Positions 1-7,765 of a stretch of DNA of 64,000 nucleotides are shown here, one piece after another. Origin of the DNA: Aeolococcus sp050734155 (GTDB lineage Bacteria; Chloroflexota; Dormibacteria; Aeolococcales; Aeolococcaceae); NCBI GenBank assembly GCA_050734155.1, contig JBOHUD010000023.1, forward strand, positions 62,001 to 126,000. The letters are read 5' to 3'. A program made the translations under genes and the position numbers. The notes under the pieces were generated by a model. It was not told the DNA's origin and did no database searches. It worked only from the letters and a program-made list of their open reading frames with translations. Each line of letters begins with the position of its first letter. Position 1 is the first letter of the stretch.

Positions 1-2
1 TC

Positions 3-1013
3 AGCAACATCTTCCAGGAGAAGAGCAACGCCGCCCTGGATCGGATGGAGGATCCGTCGCAGGCGATCGACCTGTCGTATCAGCAGCTCCTCGAGCAGCA
101 GCAGAAGCTGCGCACCGCGCTGGTCGGGGCCACCACCGGGCAGAAGCGCCTCGAGAACCAGGCGGCAGAGATGGACAAGCGCATCGCCCAGCTCAACACC
201 GCAGCGCAGCAGGCGATGCAATCGGGCAAGGAGGAGCTGGCCACCCAGGCGCTCACCCAGGCCGAGGTCCTCGGCCAGCAGCGCCAGGCGCTGGACCCGC
301 AGATCCAGTCGATCCGCGCCCAGGTCGCCAAGCTGCAGCAGGGCATCCAGAGATACCAGGCCAAGGTGCAGGCGTTCGCCAACCAGCGTGAGTCGCTGAA
401 GGCATCCTACGAGGCCTCCAAGGCGACGAGCGCCGCCGGTGACACGCTGGCCGGCATCGGCGAGCACACCTCGGATGCCGCGATGATGATGCAGCGCGCC
501 CAGGACAAGATCGCCCGCACCCAGGCCCACGCCGATGCCGTCGACTCCCTGCTCGACAGCGGCGTGCTCGACGCACCCCTGCTGAGCGGCGGGGCGACGT
601 CGCTGGACGATCAGATCACTGCCACGGTGGTCGACACCAACGTGCAGGCAAAGCTGGCGGCGATGAAGTCACAGCTCGGCCTCGCCGGTCCCGCCGCGGC
701 CCCGCAGCTCGACACCGCCGGCATCGTGGTGCGCGTCCACGGCGAGGATCAGTACCGTCTCGATGCCTCCGCTCGCCCTGAGCTCGACGCCTTCGACCAC
801 CGGCTGATCGCGGCGGTGCGCGCCGACGATGACGCCGCCTACCACGCCGCCCTCGGCGAGGTGACAGCCTTCGTCAAGGAGAAGGGCATGGCCCTGCCGC
901 ACGGCGACCTCTCCGCCAGCACCATCATCCTGCCCAGCGACGACATGTCCCTGGACGAGGTGACCTCCATGCTGCAGCAGGAGAACTGGATGGGCGAGCC
1001 GGCGGCGAGGTAG
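3..1013 (+). CDS. PspA/IM30 family protein (5' end outside window)
   Basis: The frame is open from the window edge. Codons before the first internal ATG (45) read SNIFQEKSNAALDR and run into the ordinary PspA opening (EDPSQAID), so the true start lies upstream. About the first 230 residues are Gln/Ala/Lys-rich heptad helix, as in the long PspA/IM30/Vipp1 coiled coil that binds membranes and counters envelope stress. The last 100 residues form a separate alpha/beta-looking tail absent from minimal PspA. It converges on the YbjQ genes with a gap of 7 bp. The family call is firm. The role in membrane maintenance is from the family. Confidence 0.85.
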   Translation, partial: SNIFQEKSNAALDRMEDPSQAIDLSYQQLLEQQQKLRTALVGATTGQKRLENQAAEMDKRIAQLNTAAQQAMQSGKEELATQALTQAEVLGQQRQALDPQIQSIRAQVAKLQQGIQRYQAKVQAFANQRESLKASYEASKATSAAGDTLAGIGEHTSDAAMMMQRAQDKIARTQAHADAVDSLLDSGVLDAPLLSGGATSLDDQITATVVDTNVQAKLAAMKSQLGLAGPAAAPQLDTAGIVVRVHGEDQYRLDASARPELDAFDHRLIAAVRADDDAAYHAALGEVTAFVKEKGMALPHGDLSASTIILPSDDMSLDEVTSMLQQENWMGEPAAR

Positions 1014-1020
1014 GCGGGCC

Positions 1021-1878
1021 CTAGGCCTCGCCAGCGACCCCGGCGGAGGCGCCGGAGGTCTCGCCGGCGCCGGGATCGAGCCGGTCGTTGAGCGGCAGCA
1101 CCATCGCCGGAGCGATCAGCTGATGGGTGGCGCCGGCGAGGCGGACCGCCGTTCCGACGGCGAGAAACTCGATGACGTGGGTGCCCCATAGGTGGGACTG
1201 CTGCTCGATGCGCATGGCCACTATCCCCTGCGCTCCCGTGCCGCGCGCCTCATCCTGCATGCGCGTCATGGCCAGCTCGCGTGCCTCGTAGAGAGCGGCC
1301 GTGTAGTTGCTGAGCTCGACATTCTGACGAGCCTGGCCGACCCAGGTGGACAGCCCCTGGTGCGCGATGTGGTAGACGCAGGCACCAAACGCCAGTCCCA
1401 CCGGCGTGTAGCCGGCGCGGATCAGCAGGTACAGATCCTGACCGGACAGGTCGCTGATCCACAGGTGGGGCGCGGACTGCGACGTGCTCGCCACGGCCGT
1501 GCCCAGCGCGACGAACTCGGCGAGGTGCTCGGTCCCGCGATGGATCCGCACCTCGAGCTTCAGGCCGATGACGCCCTGGCCACCGACCTGCTGCGCGTGC
1601 CGCTGCATCCGGCGGACGGCGTCGGTGCGCGCCGCGTACATGACCTCGGTGAGGCCGGTCATCTCCTGATTGCTGTTCCAGTTCTGATACTGGATGCCGA
1701 TGTGGTAGACACCGCAGCCCACCACGACCCCGCGCGGCTCGTAGCCCACCTCCTTGAGCAGCACCGCCTCGTCGACCGAGAGATCGCTGCTGAAGCGCCG
1801 TCCCCGGTGGCGCTCGCCTGCGCCGGTGGCGAGGCACTGCAGCGCCGCATCGGCACGCGGATGCGCGACGGCGGCCAT
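1021..1878 (-). CDS. Protein with two YbjQ-type (DUF74) domains, copy 1
   Basis: 285 residues. Each half starts with an S-D-L-S motif and continues with G-x-x-P-x-G-hydrophobic and a VYHI strand (FSSDLSVDEAVLLKEVGYEP, then WISDLSGQDLYLLIRAGY). A later segment, GxxGIVAMRIEQQSHLWGTH, matches the YbjQ/heavy-metal-binding fold. The ATG at 1878 shares one base with the upstream stop (TGATG), so a longer upstream reading is not needed. No signal peptide or membrane segment. YbjQ proteins form small oligomeric barrels of unclear function. Metal binding is only suggested by the family name, since no Cys cluster is visible. Last gene of the YbjQ operon. Confidence 0.8.
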   Translation of the reverse strand: MAAVAHPRADAALQCLATGAGERHRGRRFSSDLSVDEAVLLKEVGYEPRGVVVGCGVYHIGIQYQNWNSNQEMTGLTEVMYAARTDAVRRMQRHAQQVGGQGVIGLKLEVRIHRGTEHLAEFVALGTAVASTSQSAPHLWISDLSGQDLYLLIRAGYTPVGLAFGACVYHIAHQGLSTWVGQARQNVELSNYTAALYEARELAMTRMQDEARGTGAQGIVAMRIEQQSHLWGTHVIEFLAVGTAVRLAGATHQLIAPAMVLPLNDRLDPGAGETSGASAGVAGEA

Positions 1879-2813
1879 CAGCGCAACCTCATGATCGGCA
1901 TCGGCTCCTCGTCCATGGGGTCCTTCGCGTACCTGCGGACCGCGGTTCCGACACAGACCAGCTCGATGAGCAGTGATCCGTGGGCGAGGTCGTGGGCGCC
2001 GAAGTCGATGTCGACACCGACCGCGCCGTCGGCGTCCACCTGGGCGACCTCGGCCTCGATGCGGCTGATCCCCAGGAGCCTGGCCTGCTCGATGCCGTCG
2101 CTGATCTGGTCGATGCGGACGTTGTTCCACGAGCTGAGCAGGAACTCCGTCCCGCATCCCGGATCGATCTCCACAGCGCCGATGCCGATGACCAGGGCAA
2201 CCGGGACGTAGCCGCCGTGCAGCAGCTTGCTGAAGGACACGCCGTCGAGGTGTGACATGAACGGCGCCGCCAGCTCAGGGCCACCCGACCGGCGAATCGC
2301 GGTCCCGATGACGGTGAACTCCATGGTGTTGCCGACCCCCTCCAGGTGTCGCCGGATCAGCCGCACCCCGACCACCCCGTGGGCGTTGAGGTCGCGTGCC
2401 TCTTCGGTCATCCTGGCCAGGGCCGCGTCGCGCGCGCCCACCACGCCGGCCTCGTACGCGGTGTGCTCCCAGTTGTAGCCGTAGCGGTGCTCCCCTCCCC
2501 TCGCGTAGTACATGCCATAGCTGTGAGGGCAGGGGTAGCTCTGTCCCGGACCAGCCCCGGACCCCCCGAAGATGGTGCTGTAGCCCCATTGGGCGGCGAT
2601 GCGCACCACGCTCGACCCCATCACCATCCCCACCGGTTCGAAGCCGGCGTGCCCGATGGCGGAGAGCTCACCCACGGAGAGGTCGCTGGTCCACGCCGCC
2701 CCGGTCTGACGCAGCTCGTCGATCCGCTCGCGAGCCGCGAGCGGCAGCTCACCCCTCTCCAGGGCGGCGATGCTCTGCTGCTGCCGTTGCGCCGCCGCGG
2801 CCTCGTCCGGCAT
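1878..2813 (-). CDS. Protein with two YbjQ-type (DUF74) domains, copy 2
   Basis: 311 residues. A short charged N-terminal helix (about 1-45) precedes a first domain starting WTSDLSVGELSAIGHAGFEP and a second near residue 195 (VSFSKLLHGGYVPVALVIG). The first domain carries an insertion rich in Gly, Tyr and Ser (GGSGAGPGQSYPCPHSYGMY) that the neighbouring paralogues lack; it holds Cys and His and could bind metal, which is inference. Start and stop both use the TGATG one-base overlap with the adjacent genes, so translation of all three copies should be coupled. Function unknown. The second domain lacks the SDLS motif and is the most divergent of the six. Confidence 0.78.
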   Translation of the reverse strand: MPDEAAAAQRQQQSIAALERGELPLAARERIDELRQTGAAWTSDLSVGELSAIGHAGFEPVGMVMGSSVVRIAAQWGYSTIFGGSGAGPGQSYPCPHSYGMYYARGGEHRYGYNWEHTAYEAGVVGARDAALARMTEEARDLNAHGVVGVRLIRRHLEGVGNTMEFTVIGTAIRRSGGPELAAPFMSHLDGVSFSKLLHGGYVPVALVIGIGAVEIDPGCGTEFLLSSWNNVRIDQISDGIEQARLLGISRIEAEVAQVDADGAVGVDIDFGAHDLAHGSLLIELVCVGTAVRRYAKDPMDEEPMPIMRLR

Positions 2814-3664
2814 CAGCGATCCAGAGAGAGCACCATCCGCGGCTTCTCGATCTCGCGGTCGGGAAGCTTGCGCACGGCGGTGCCCATGGCAAAGAACTCG
2901 ATCGTGTGGCTGCCCCACACGTGCGACTTCTCCTGGATCTGCACCCCGACGATCCCCTCCGCCTGCAACTTGCGAGCCTCGTCCTGCATGCGCTCCATGG
3001 CCAGCTCACGAGCCTCGTAGAGGGCCTGGGTGAAGTTGGCCATCTCCTTGTTCTGGCCGATGTTCCCAAGGGCCTGGAACATCCTCTGATGAGCCACGTG
3101 GTAGACGCAGGTCCCCATCACCAGGCCGAGGGGGGCGTGGCCCGACTGCAGCAGGGTCCAGAAGTCCTGACCGCTGAGGTCAGAACTGAAGGGCTTTCCC
3201 TCGCCGGTCTTCCAGTTGCCGCCATCCTCGGCGGAAACAGCGGTGCCCAGGGCGAGGAACTCGGCGGTGCCGCGCCCCCATTCGTAGAAGCCGACATCGA
3301 GGCGCACGCCGACGACGCCGTCGGCGCCGAGGACCGCCGCCTCCTCCTCCATGCGGGCCATGGCCAGCTCCCGGGCCGCGTACATCGCCTGGGTGAGGGT
3401 GGCCACCTCCTGGCTGGAGCTCCAGCTCTTGGTGGTGAGGCCGATGTGGTAGATGCTGCTGCCCACCACCAGGCCGCGGGGATGGAAGCCCGCCTCCTTG
3501 ACGAGCAGGAATTCGTTGACGGAGAGGTCCGACGTGAACAGGCCATCCTTGCCCTGGAGCTCGCTGAGACGGCGCAGCGCGTCCTTGGGCAGGCCCTCGA
3601 GCTGCGGCTGGGTGGGGGCGGTCGGCTCAGCCGGTGGCGGCGGTGGTGGCGCCTGCTGGGTCAT
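2813..3664 (-). CDS. Protein with two YbjQ-type (DUF74) domains, copy 3
   Basis: 283 residues. A Pro-rich N-terminal tail (MTQQAPPPPPPAEP) leads into two clear domains, FTSDLSVNEFLLVKEAGFHP and FSSDLSGQDFWTLLQSGHAP, each followed by a YHI/YHV strand and a GADGVVGVRL or AEGIVGVQIQ strand. It is the closest relative of copy 1, so the array arose by duplication. ATG at 3664 is preceded by GGAGG about 11 nt upstream. First of the three YbjQ genes, 40 bp after a 130-residue gene that carries its own promoter. The Pro tail resembles linkers of membrane- or partner-tethered proteins. Function unknown. Confidence 0.8.
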   Translation of the reverse strand: MTQQAPPPPPPAEPTAPTQPQLEGLPKDALRRLSELQGKDGLFTSDLSVNEFLLVKEAGFHPRGLVVGSSIYHIGLTTKSWSSSQEVATLTQAMYAARELAMARMEEEAAVLGADGVVGVRLDVGFYEWGRGTAEFLALGTAVSAEDGGNWKTGEGKPFSSDLSGQDFWTLLQSGHAPLGLVMGTCVYHVAHQRMFQALGNIGQNKEMANFTQALYEARELAMERMQDEARKLQAEGIVGVQIQEKSHVWGSHTIEFFAMGTAVRKLPDREIEKPRMVLSLDR

Positions 3665-3704
3665 GGCTGCGCTGCCTCCGAGGATGCCCTGGCGACCGTG
3701 CCGA

Positions 3705-4097
3705 TCATGTGACCAGCGACCGCAGCGCGGCGCTCGCCTGGGCGCTGTTCTGAGCCTGGCCGGCGAGGACGCCGAGCAGCGCGCGCAGCCAGGAATCCAG
3801 TCCCGTCTCCTCGGAGCGCAGGGTGATTCCGCGCACCGCGTGGGCGTGCCGGCAGCTGATCGCACCGTCGCGCAACTGCGCCTCGAAGACGTCGTCACCG
3901 GCGCGCACCACGATCTTCCTGATGGGATGATCCTTCTTGAAGAGGCCACCCTCGCGGTCCAACTCAACGGCCCCTGGCATCGAATCCGCGAGCTTGCCGC
4001 CGAGCACCTGGAAGAAGACGCCGATGTCGCTGGCGTCCGCGCGCAGCGACGCGGCGAGTGAGTCGAGATCCGGGTCCGACGATGGCACCTCACTCAT
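3705..4097 (-). CDS. Conserved 130-residue protein, paralogue A
   Basis: Starts MSEVPSSDPDLDSLAASLRAD. A helical N-terminal third is followed by a strand-rich middle (RKIVVRAGDDVFEAQLRDG) and a C-terminal helix ending ALRSLVT. It is clearly paralogous to the next gene upstream (same ASLxADAxDxGVFFQVL start, FKK centre, SAxAALRSLVT end). No membrane segment or known catalytic motif, and I do not recognise a named domain. The position at the head of the YbjQ operon suggests a shared role. The ATG at 4097 is favoured because a TATACT -10 element sits 10 nt upstream. Function unknown. Confidence 0.7.
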   Translation of the reverse strand: MSEVPSSDPDLDSLAASLRADASDIGVFFQVLGGKLADSMPGAVELDREGGLFKKDHPIRKIVVRAGDDVFEAQLRDGAISCRHAHAVRGITLRSEETGLDSWLRALLGVLAGQAQNSAQASAALRSLVT

Positions 4098-4107
4098 CAG
4101 CACCGCG

Positions 4108-4113
4108 AGTATA
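4108..4113 (-). promoter_or_regulatory. -10 element TATACT for the YbjQ operon
   Basis: TATACT on the minus strand, 10 nt before the ATG at 4097 and just past the stop of the upstream paralogue. It is a five of six match to the -10 consensus. No convincing -35 box. It would give a leader of only a few nucleotides. Confidence 0.5.
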
Positions 4114-4138
4114 GGAAGTTGCCCGCCGGCGACGAGGC

Positions 4139-4540
4139 CTACGTGACCAGTGAGCGCAGCGCGGCGGCGGCGGATCCCTCGGTCCGCGCCTCCCGGGAGA
4201 CCATCTCGACCAGGGCGCGCACCCATTCGTCGACGGACGCCGGCTTCGACCAGGGAAGTCCACCGCCGACCCCGTGGACCGAGTGGATGTGGCGGCAGGT
4301 CACCTTGCCGCGCTCCAGCTCGGCCTCGAACGTCTCGTCCCCCAGGCGCACATTGATCCGTCGCGCCCGGCGCCGCTTCTTGAACACGCTGCGATCGCGT
4401 TCGACCTCGGTGTTCTCGGGGAGCGCGCTGAGCAGCTTCTCGCACAGCACCTGGAAGAAGACACCCGCATCGCGCGCGTCAGCCTGCAGGGAGGCGGCGA
4501 CGGCATCGAGATCCTCGCGGGGCGGGAGCGAGTCGCTCAT
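4139..4540 (-). CDS. Conserved 133-residue protein, paralogue B
   Basis: Tandem paralogue of the 130-residue gene downstream: both have LDAVAASLQAD/LDSLAASLRAD, GVFFQVL, FKK, a strand of type INVRLGDETFEAEL, a CRHxH motif in mid-protein, and the ending SAAAALRSLVT. The shared CRHxH (Cys plus two His) could be a metal site, which is inference. Cytosolic by composition. The 18-bp gap after the gene upstream suggests cotranscription with it. No function can be assigned. An enzyme is unlikely at this size; a small adaptor or sensor is more plausible. Confidence 0.68.
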   Translation of the reverse strand: MSDSLPPREDLDAVAASLQADARDAGVFFQVLCEKLLSALPENTEVERDRSVFKKRRRARRINVRLGDETFEAELERGKVTCRHIHSVHGVGGGLPWSKPASVDEWVRALVEMVSREARTEGSAAAALRSLVT

Positions 4541-4559
4541 GTCGCAGATCCGCGGCCGC

Positions 4560-4958
4560 CTAGAGGCGGTACAACCGCTGCCCGCGCCGCGTCACCACCC
4601 GAGCCCCCAAGCGCTGAGCACGGCTGCCGATCGAGCGCCCGTCGACCACGCGGTGCCCCGCCGTCTGGTTGATGTGCGCGGCGATCTGCGCTGACGTGGC
4701 CGGCCCGAGCTCCAGCATCGCCGCCCGAACGGTGCGGTCGGTGACCGGCGCCGGTGCCGAGCCCTGGGTGGGAGGGCTCGCCGGGGGGCGCCGGGCCCTG
4801 CGGGAGGCGGCGCGCCGGCGTGGTCGGCTGGGCTCGGCCGCGGCCGGTTCGAGGGCCGAGGCAATGGAGTTGAGCACCCGGGCCAGATCGTGAGCGGCGC
4901 CGTTGAGGTTGTCGGCCACCGTGCGGAGCGCGGCGGCAAGCGGTCGGGATTGGTTCAC
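4560..4958 (-). CDS. Small protein with C-terminal winged-helix-like domain
   Basis: 132 residues: an N-terminal helix (about 1-40), an Arg/Pro/Ala-rich linker (about 41-75), then a domain that reads TDRTVRAAMLELGPATSAQIAAHINQ and continues to a strand pair ending GQRLYRL. The last 60 residues look like a winged helix in which GPATSAQIAAHI would be the HTH, so DNA binding is possible but unproven. GTG at 4958 is supported by a TACCCT element 7 nt upstream. It lies 15 bp beyond the ABC permease stop on the same strand but has its own promoter. Function unknown. Confidence 0.6.
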   Translation of the reverse strand: MNQSRPLAAALRTVADNLNGAAHDLARVLNSIASALEPAAAEPSRPRRRAASRRARRPPASPPTQGSAPAPVTDRTVRAAMLELGPATSAQIAAHINQTAGHRVVDGRSIGSRAQRLGARVVTRRGQRLYRL

Positions 4959-4965
4959 ACCGCTC

Positions 4966-4971
4966 AGGGTA
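4966..4971 (-). promoter_or_regulatory. Leaderless -10 element TACCCT
   Basis: TACCCT, 7 nt before the GTG at 4958. The spacing fits transcription starting at or next to the start codon. No Shine-Dalgarno sequence and no clear -35 box. Confidence 0.45.
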
Positions 4972-4973
4972 GC

Positions 4974-5876
4974 TCAGTCGCGGTGGCGGAACGAGCGCAT
5001 GGCGACGCCCAGCAGCACCGCGCTGAAGGCCACCAGGACGGCTACATCGACGGCCACGGGCACCACGTAGGTGCCGATGGTGACCGACGCCAGGCGCTCG
5101 ACCGCGGCCGCGGGCAGACCGCTGCCACCCAGGATCGCGGAGCGGATCGGGGCGATGCCGTAGGCCACGGGGTCGAAGCGGGTGAGCACCGTCATCCAGC
5201 CGGGCAGCCCGCTCAGCGGGAACAGGGCTCCGCTGAGAAAGAACATCGGCATCATCAGGAAGTTCATCACCACCTGGAAGCCCTGCATGGTCTTGAGACG
5301 CGCCGAGATGGCGACCCCGAAACAGGTCAGCGAGAAGGCCAGGAGGAAGAGCAGCGGGATGGCCTCGAGCACCGACACCACGGTGAGGTGCACCCCCACG
5401 AAGGGGGCGAACACCAGCATCACCACCCCCTGGACCGCCGCCTGCGTGGCCCCCCCGAGGGCCTTGCCGATGGCCACCGCCGAGCGGCTGATGGGTGCGA
5501 CCAGGATCTCGCGGAGGAAGCCGAACTCACGATCCCACACCACCGACATGGCGCTGAAGATCGCCGTGAAGAGCACGGCCATGCCCAGCACACCCGGGTA
5601 CATGAACTGGATGTAGCTGAACGACGCCGGCAGCCCGCGCCCACCGATGGAGTTGCCCCGACCGAGCGCCGCGCTGAGACCGACGCCGAAGATGGCGAGG
5701 TAGAGGACCGGTTGGGCCAGCGACATGATCAGCCGCACCCGATCACGCCAGAAGCGGATGACGTCGCGGTACCAGATGATGTACACCGCCTGCGCCAGGG
5801 GAACGGTGACCCGCCCCGGCGCGGGGGCGACAGCCAGCGGTGTCGGCGCGGTCTCCACCGCGGTCTCAGCCGTCAT
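4974..5876 (-). CDS. ABC-2 type transporter permease (DrrB-like)
   Basis: 300 residues with six predicted membrane segments after a short cytosolic N-terminus. The ABC-2 signature region is clear (WDREFGFLREILVAPISRSA followed by GKALGG), as is the FFLSGALFPLSGLPGW segment typical of DrrB/NodJ-like exporter permeases. Start ATG overlaps the stop of the ATPase gene by 4 nt, so the two subunits are translationally coupled. The pair should form a half-size exporter of lipids or amphiphilic drugs (family knowledge). Substrate unknown. Confidence 0.9.
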   Translation of the reverse strand: MTAETAVETAPTPLAVAPAPGRVTVPLAQAVYIIWYRDVIRFWRDRVRLIMSLAQPVLYLAIFGVGLSAALGRGNSIGGRGLPASFSYIQFMYPGVLGMAVLFTAIFSAMSVVWDREFGFLREILVAPISRSAVAIGKALGGATQAAVQGVVMLVFAPFVGVHLTVVSVLEAIPLLFLLAFSLTCFGVAISARLKTMQGFQVVMNFLMMPMFFLSGALFPLSGLPGWMTVLTRFDPVAYGIAPIRSAILGGSGLPAAAVERLASVTIGTYVVPVAVDVAVLVAFSAVLLGVAMRSFRHRD

Positions 5877-6898
5877 CGACGCCCCCGGGCGGCGAACGCC
5901 CGCATCATCGACATCCGGGAGTCGGCCTCGGCGTCGCGGATGGCGCGGCCGGTGAGCTTGAGGAAGACGTCGTCGAGGCTGGGGCGCCGCACCGTCACCG
6001 TGGTCACTGGAACGGAGAGCGCGGTGATCAGCTGGGGGACGAATTGCGCTCCGTCCTGCACCTCCACTCGGAGCGTGTCGCCGTCCGGCACCGGGTTGAC
6101 GCCCAGCGTGGCCATGATCTCCCGCGCGGCGCGGGTGTTGTCGTCGGTGCTGACCACGACGATGTCGCCACCGACCTGTGCCTTGAGCTCGTCGGGTGTG
6201 CCCAGGGCCACGATGCTCCCGTGGTCGATGATGGCGATGCGATCGCAGAACTCCGCCTCCTCCATGTAGTGGGTGGTCATGAAGATGGTCAGGCCGGTGG
6301 TGGCACGGATCCTGCCGAGGTGATCCCAGACGTTGGCCCGGGTCTGCGGGTCCAGCCCCTGGGTGGGCTCGTCGAGGAAGAGCACCTCGGGGGCGTGGAG
6401 GATGCCGCGGGCGATCTCCAGACGCCTCTTCATCCCCCCGGAGAAGGTGCTGACCAGCGCGTCCGCCCGGTCGAGGAGGTCGACGGTGGCCAGGGCTGCG
6501 CCGATGCGCTCCCTGCGCTGGTGGCGCGCCACCCCGTACACCATGGCGTGGAAGAGGAGGTTCTCGCGGGCGGTCAGCTGGACGTCCAGCGAGGGGTCCT
6601 GGAACACCAGGCCGATCCGCGCGCGCACCCCGTCGGGATCACCGGCCACGTCGATGCCCGCCACCGAGGCGCTGCCCGAGGTGGGCTTGAGGAGCGTGCA
6701 GAGAACCGAGATGGTCGTGGACTTGCCGGCGCCGTTGGGCCCGAGGAATCCGAAGATCTCACCGCGCCGCACCGCGAGGTCGATGCCCCGGACGGCCTCG
6801 ACGGTGCCGTACCTCTTGACCAGACCCGTCACGGCGATGACCACGCCGGCCCGGCCGGTGGGGATCCCGGGGCGCAGGCTGACTGCGGTGGCGACCAT
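5873..6898 (-). CDS. ABC transporter ATP-binding protein (DrrA-like)
   Basis: 341 residues. Walker A GPNGAGKST, Q-loop in GLVFQDPSLD, signature FSGGMKRRLEIARG, Walker B VLFLDEPTQGLD and H-loop TTHYMEE are all intact. The C-terminal extension (about 230-341) and final RRPSLDDVFLKLTG motif are typical of the DrrA/CcmA daunorubicin-resistance type ATPases. ATG at 6898 is chosen because a CACACT element lies 7 nt upstream; a longer N-terminus would be Arg-rich and unrelated. Powers the permease encoded next. Likely an exporter for a lipid or antibiotic. Confidence 0.92.
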   Translation of the reverse strand: MVATAVSLRPGIPTGRAGVVIAVTGLVKRYGTVEAVRGIDLAVRRGEIFGFLGPNGAGKSTTISVLCTLLKPTSGSASVAGIDVAGDPDGVRARIGLVFQDPSLDVQLTARENLLFHAMVYGVARHQRRERIGAALATVDLLDRADALVSTFSGGMKRRLEIARGILHAPEVLFLDEPTQGLDPQTRANVWDHLGRIRATTGLTIFMTTHYMEEAEFCDRIAIIDHGSIVALGTPDELKAQVGGDIVVVSTDDNTRAAREIMATLGVNPVPDGDTLRVEVQDGAQFVPQLITALSVPVTTVTVRRPSLDDVFLKLTGRAIRDAEADSRMSMMRAFAARGRR

Positions 6899-6905
6899 GA
6901 GCGCT

Positions 6906-6911
6906 AGTGTG
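6906..6911 (-). promoter_or_regulatory. Leaderless -10-like element CACACT
   Basis: CACACT, 7 nt before the ATG at 6898. It differs from the TACACT boxes elsewhere in this window only at its first base. Same spacing as the other leaderless starts. Confidence 0.35.
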
Positions 6912-6971
6912 CCGATTCTCGGGCGAATCGGGTCGTTCCGCCGGCGGCGCCGGACCCGGGGTGCGGCAGGG

Positions 6972-6977
6972 TAAGGT
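6972..6977 (+). promoter_or_regulatory. -10 element TAAGGT upstream of a mini-ORF
   Basis: TAAGGT, 8 nt before a GTG at 6986 that opens a 13-codon frame and not the methyltransferase itself. No strong -35 box. Confidence 0.35.
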
Positions 6978-6985
6978 GCGCCCCT

Positions 6986-7027
6986 GTGCAGCGCCACTGG
7001 TCATCCGCAGCCTGTGCCGGGGACTGA
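6986..7027 (+). CDS. Possible 13-codon upstream ORF
   Basis: GTG at 6986 lies at the leaderless distance (8 nt) from TAAGGT and encodes MQRHWSSAACAGD before TGA at 7025. It is in the same frame as the methyltransferase, and three bases separate its stop from the GTG at 7031. No ribosome binding site precedes the main gene, so a ribosome finishing this peptide could reinitiate there. This reading is inference; a chance ORF is quite possible. Confidence 0.3.
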   Translation: MQRHWSSAACAGD

Positions 7028-7030
7028 GCC

Positions 7031-7765
7031 GTGCTGACAGTCGACTTCGGCCGTCTCCACCTTCGGCGCGGCACCCGGGTGCTCGATGTCGGCTGTGGCA
7101 ATGGGCGGCACGCGCTCGAGGCGCTTCGCCGCGGCGCGGAGGTGGTCGCCACCGACCTCGACGGCACCGCCCTCGGCAGCCTCGAGCGGGTGGCGGGGGC
7201 GATGGCCGCCGCCGGCGAGGTGGCCGGCGGGACGCTGCGGACGGTGCTTGCGGACGCGCGCAGCCTGCCCTTTGTTGATGGGGAGTTCGACGTGGTCATC
7301 GCCGCCGAGGTGCTCGAGCACATCCGCGAGGATGCGGCCGCGCTGGCAGAGCTGTGCCGGGTCCTGCGTCCCGGCGGCCTGCTGGCGGTCACGGTGCCGC
7401 GGTGGTGGCCCGAGAGGATCTGCTGGGCGCTCTCCAGCGAGTACCACGACATCCCGGGCGGCCACGTGCGCATCTACCGGCGCTCCCAGCTCATCGAGCG
7501 AATGCTCGGCTCGGGCCTGGTCATCGCCCCACCCCACCACCATGCGCACGCTCTCCATTCGCCGTACTGGTGGCTGCGCTGTCTGCTGGGAATGTCCCGC
7601 GAGCAGGCCCTGCCGGCGCGTCTGTACCACCGCTTTCTGGTGTACGACCTGATGCGCCGTCCGCGCTGGACCCGCAGCCTGGAGCGGGCCCTCAACCCAG
7701 TCCTCGGCAAGAGCGTGGTGGTCTATGCGCGGCGCCCGGCGCAGGCGCGCTCGGGCCGGTTGTAG
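7031..7765 (+). CDS. Class I SAM-dependent methyltransferase
   Basis: 244 residues. Motif I VLDVGCGNGRHALEA (about 17-31), motif II acidic end VVATDLDG, motif III-like VLADARSLPFVDGEFDVVIAAEVLEHI and VLRPGGLLAVTVP are textbook for the UbiE/BioC-type fold. GTG at 7031 gives the usual short N-terminus (LTVDFGRLHLRRGTRVLDVG). A C-terminal helical region of about 90 residues (SPYWWLRCLLGMS) may bind a lipid-like acceptor. Followed directly by the prenyltransferase-like gene (TAG then ATG, no gap). Substrate unknown; the nearby glycosyltransferase suggests a glycolipid or terpenoid pathway. Confidence 0.85.
   Translation: MLTVDFGRLHLRRGTRVLDVGCGNGRHALEALRRGAEVVATDLDGTALGSLERVAGAMAAAGEVAGGTLRTVLADARSLPFVDGEFDVVIAAEVLEHIREDAAALAELCRVLRPGGLLAVTVPRWWPERICWALSSEYHDIPGGHVRIYRRSQLIERMLGSGLVIAPPHHHAHALHSPYWWLRCLLGMSREQALPARLYHRFLVYDLMRRPRWTRSLERALNPVLGKSVVVYARRPAQARSGRL

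Noticed and set aside
1192..2211. 339-codon plus-strand frame antisense to the YbjQ genes
   Set aside because: Translation is low complexity and frame-shifted relative to the conserved YbjQ reading. No motif, no start signal.
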